From the NCBI GenBank assembly GCA_946886365.1, contig CAMPIM010000165.1:1-5102 (forward strand): a stretch of DNA of 5,102 bases, given 5' to 3'. The translations under genes were made by a program, and so were the position numbers. This DNA is from an uncultured Novosphingobium sp. (GTDB lineage: Bacteria; Pseudomonadota; Alphaproteobacteria; Sphingomonadales; Sphingomonadaceae). Numbering within the stretch: position 1 is the stretch's first letter; each line of letters starts with the position of its first letter. Below the pieces are notes generated by a model, which saw only the letters and a list, made by a program, of their open reading frames with translations, ran no database searches and was not told the DNA's origin. This document shows positions 5,038 through 5,102 of this stretch, one piece after another.

Positions 5038-5102
5038 ATGTTCGCAGTCGTGCGCACGGGCGGCAAGCAGTATCGCGTCGCCGCCGGAGACAAGATCGTC
5101 GT
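5038..5102 (+). CDS. rplU: 50S ribosomal protein L21, 3'-truncated by the window edge
   Basis: L21 is a 23S rRNA-binding protein of the large subunit and is normally about 100 residues long. Only the first 21 codons and two bases of the next are present. The start MFAVVRTGGKQYRVAAGDKIV matches the conserved L21 N-terminus, where the (S/T)GGKQ(Y/H)RV motif is diagnostic. The ATG at 5038 is preceded by the purine-rich AGAAGAGAAGAG, which serves as a loose Shine-Dalgarno. In most bacteria rpmA (L27) and often obgE follow rplU; they would lie outside the window. The gene is divergent from the minus-strand membrane-protein group. Confidence 0.95.
   Translation, partial: MFAVVRTGGKQYRVAAGDKIV

Overview
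The window looks like a housekeeping stretch of an alphaproteobacterial chromosome, most likely a sphingomonad (Sphingobium/Sphingomonas group). The basis is high G+C, codon use rich in third-position G/C, and L1, L21 and antiporter proteins that read like sphingomonad versions. This placement is from recognition, not from a database search.

Layout from left to right. (1) The 3' three quarters of rplA (ribosomal protein L1), closed by a strong intrinsic terminator at 565-603. (2) A leader of about 170 bases containing several hairpins and a possible 18-codon upstream ORF. (3) A 582-residue DEAD-box RNA helicase of the DeaD/DbpA type (772-2520, +). (4) A perfect 15-bp hairpin (2535-2570) between convergent genes, probably a two-way terminator. 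(5) A minus-strand group of three genes, transcribed right to left. These are an unrecognised two-helix membrane protein (4448-4849), a 40-residue arginine-rich one-helix protein (4290-4412), and a YbaL/Kef-type cation:proton antiporter with a C-terminal TrkA-N (RCK) domain (2595-4235). (6) A divergent intergenic region (4850-5037) with facing TTGAC elements. (7) The first 21 codons of rplU (ribosomal protein L21, +).

The two ribosomal genes and the helicase belong to translation and RNA handling. The antiporter group is membrane physiology: cation/proton exchange gated by a nucleotide-binding domain. I see no mobile element, CRISPR array, tRNA, rRNA, phage gene or toxin-antitoxin system.

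The most interesting content is at small scale. One item is a helicase leader in which a short ORF runs through a hairpin covering the weak ribosome-binding site and overlaps the helicase start. The other is an intercistronic hairpin on the minus strand that holds the stop codon of one small membrane-protein gene in one arm and part of the next gene's Shine-Dalgarno sequence in the other, an arrangement that suggests translational coupling. These are structural readings by eye and have not been tested.
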